Origin: Chthoniobacter sp.
GTDB lineage: Bacteria; Verrucomicrobiota; Verrucomicrobiia; Chthoniobacterales; Chthoniobacteraceae
NCBI GenBank assembly: GCA_025352865.1
Contig: JANXSB010000462.1
Span: 1-5,380, forward strand
Length of the DNA: 5,380 nucleotides
Direction: 5' to 3'
Below are positions 5,226 through 5,380 of this stretch, in pieces (position 1 is the stretch's first letter; every line of letters begins with the position of its first letter). The translations under genes were made by a program, and so were the position numbers. The notes beneath the pieces are model-generated. The model had not been told where the DNA came from, did not search any database, and worked only from the letters and a program-made list of their open reading frames with translations.

Positions 5226-5359
5226 CGGGTAGGGACGGCACTCCGTGCCGTCCGCCGGGCGCGCGTCCGCGAGGTGGTGGGCGCTTCGGATAGAGCGCAC
5301 CTCTCACCCGCCGCCTCGGTGCGCTCACCCCGGACGGCACGGAGTGCCGTCCCTACCCG
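5226..5359. repeat. REPIN/BIME-like pair of inverted GTAG-headed palindromes
   Basis: Two perfect 29-bp inverted copies lie at 5226-5254 and 5331-5359, 76 bp apart. Each copy is itself a palindrome: GGACGGCAC and GTGCCGTCC around a 3-base centre (5233-5253 and 5332-5352). On the outer side each palindrome abuts GTAG (5229-5232, and its complement CTAC at 5353-5356). A GTAG-type tetranucleotide beside an imperfect or perfect palindrome is the hallmark of REP sequences mobilised by RAYT (TnpA-REP) transposases, and two inverted REPs form a REPIN. No RAYT gene is in the window. Classification is inferred from structure, while the repeat itself is directly visible. Confidence 0.75.
5293..5326. 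repeat. Inner hairpin inside the REPIN-like element
   Basis: GAGCGCACC (5293-5301) pairs perfectly with GGTGCGCTC (5318-5326), leaving a 16-base loop. It sits entirely inside the spacer of the outer inverted repeat, so a single strand could fold into a nested structure with a long outer stem and this inner stem. Confidence 0.7.
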
Positions 5360-5380
5360 CGCGCAGCGCGGAGTTTCTCA

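Overview
The window looks like chromosomal DNA from a high-GC bacterium of the Planctomycetes-Verrucomicrobia-Chlamydiae group, most likely a verrucomicrobium (for example Opitutae). Three things suggest this. There is a DUF1501 protein with a twin-arginine signal, a family strongly expanded in that group. Start codons throughout lack recognisable Shine-Dalgarno sequences and are preceded by A/C-rich leaders. A REP-like GTAG-headed palindrome pair lies at the right end. The placement is an inference from gene content; no rRNA or other lineage marker is present.

Layout, left to right. Positions 1-638 (+) are the 3' part of a PhoH-type P-loop ATPase gene, cut by the window edge. Positions 639 to about 2080 are a distinctly AT-richer block (21 of 60 bases are G/C in 1021-1080 and 25 of 60 in 1741-1800, against 41 of 60 in 2521-2580 inside recA). 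This block carries two genes on the + strand. The first (828-1268) encodes a small protein with a divergent Cro/C1 (XRE) helix-turn-helix region. The second (1385-1972) encodes a HEIGH-motif metallopeptidase of ImmA/IrrE type. A 19-bp palindrome sits between them. Positions 2130-3158 (+) are a complete recA, followed by a strong terminator that appears to work in both directions.

The right half is on the minus strand. Read in its own direction, a Tat-exported DUF1501 protein (5124 to 3733) is followed after 128 bp by a small secreted EF-hand protein (3604 to 3266), which converges on recA. Upstream of the DUF1501 gene, 5226-5359 holds two perfect 29-bp inverted copies of a palindromic element enclosing a second hairpin, which is the arrangement of a REPIN/BIME.

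The most interesting part is the AT-rich insert between phoH and recA. An XRE-like regulator next to an ImmA/IrrE peptidase is the arrangement of ImmR/ImmA (mobile-element induction) and DdrO/IrrE (the Deinococcus DNA-damage response), in which the peptidase cleaves the repressor. Here the pair lies directly upstream of, and in the same direction as, recA, whose leader carries several GAAC/GTTC words. Whether this is a cargo or defence module that happens to sit there, or a damage-response switch linked to recA, cannot be decided from sequence alone.
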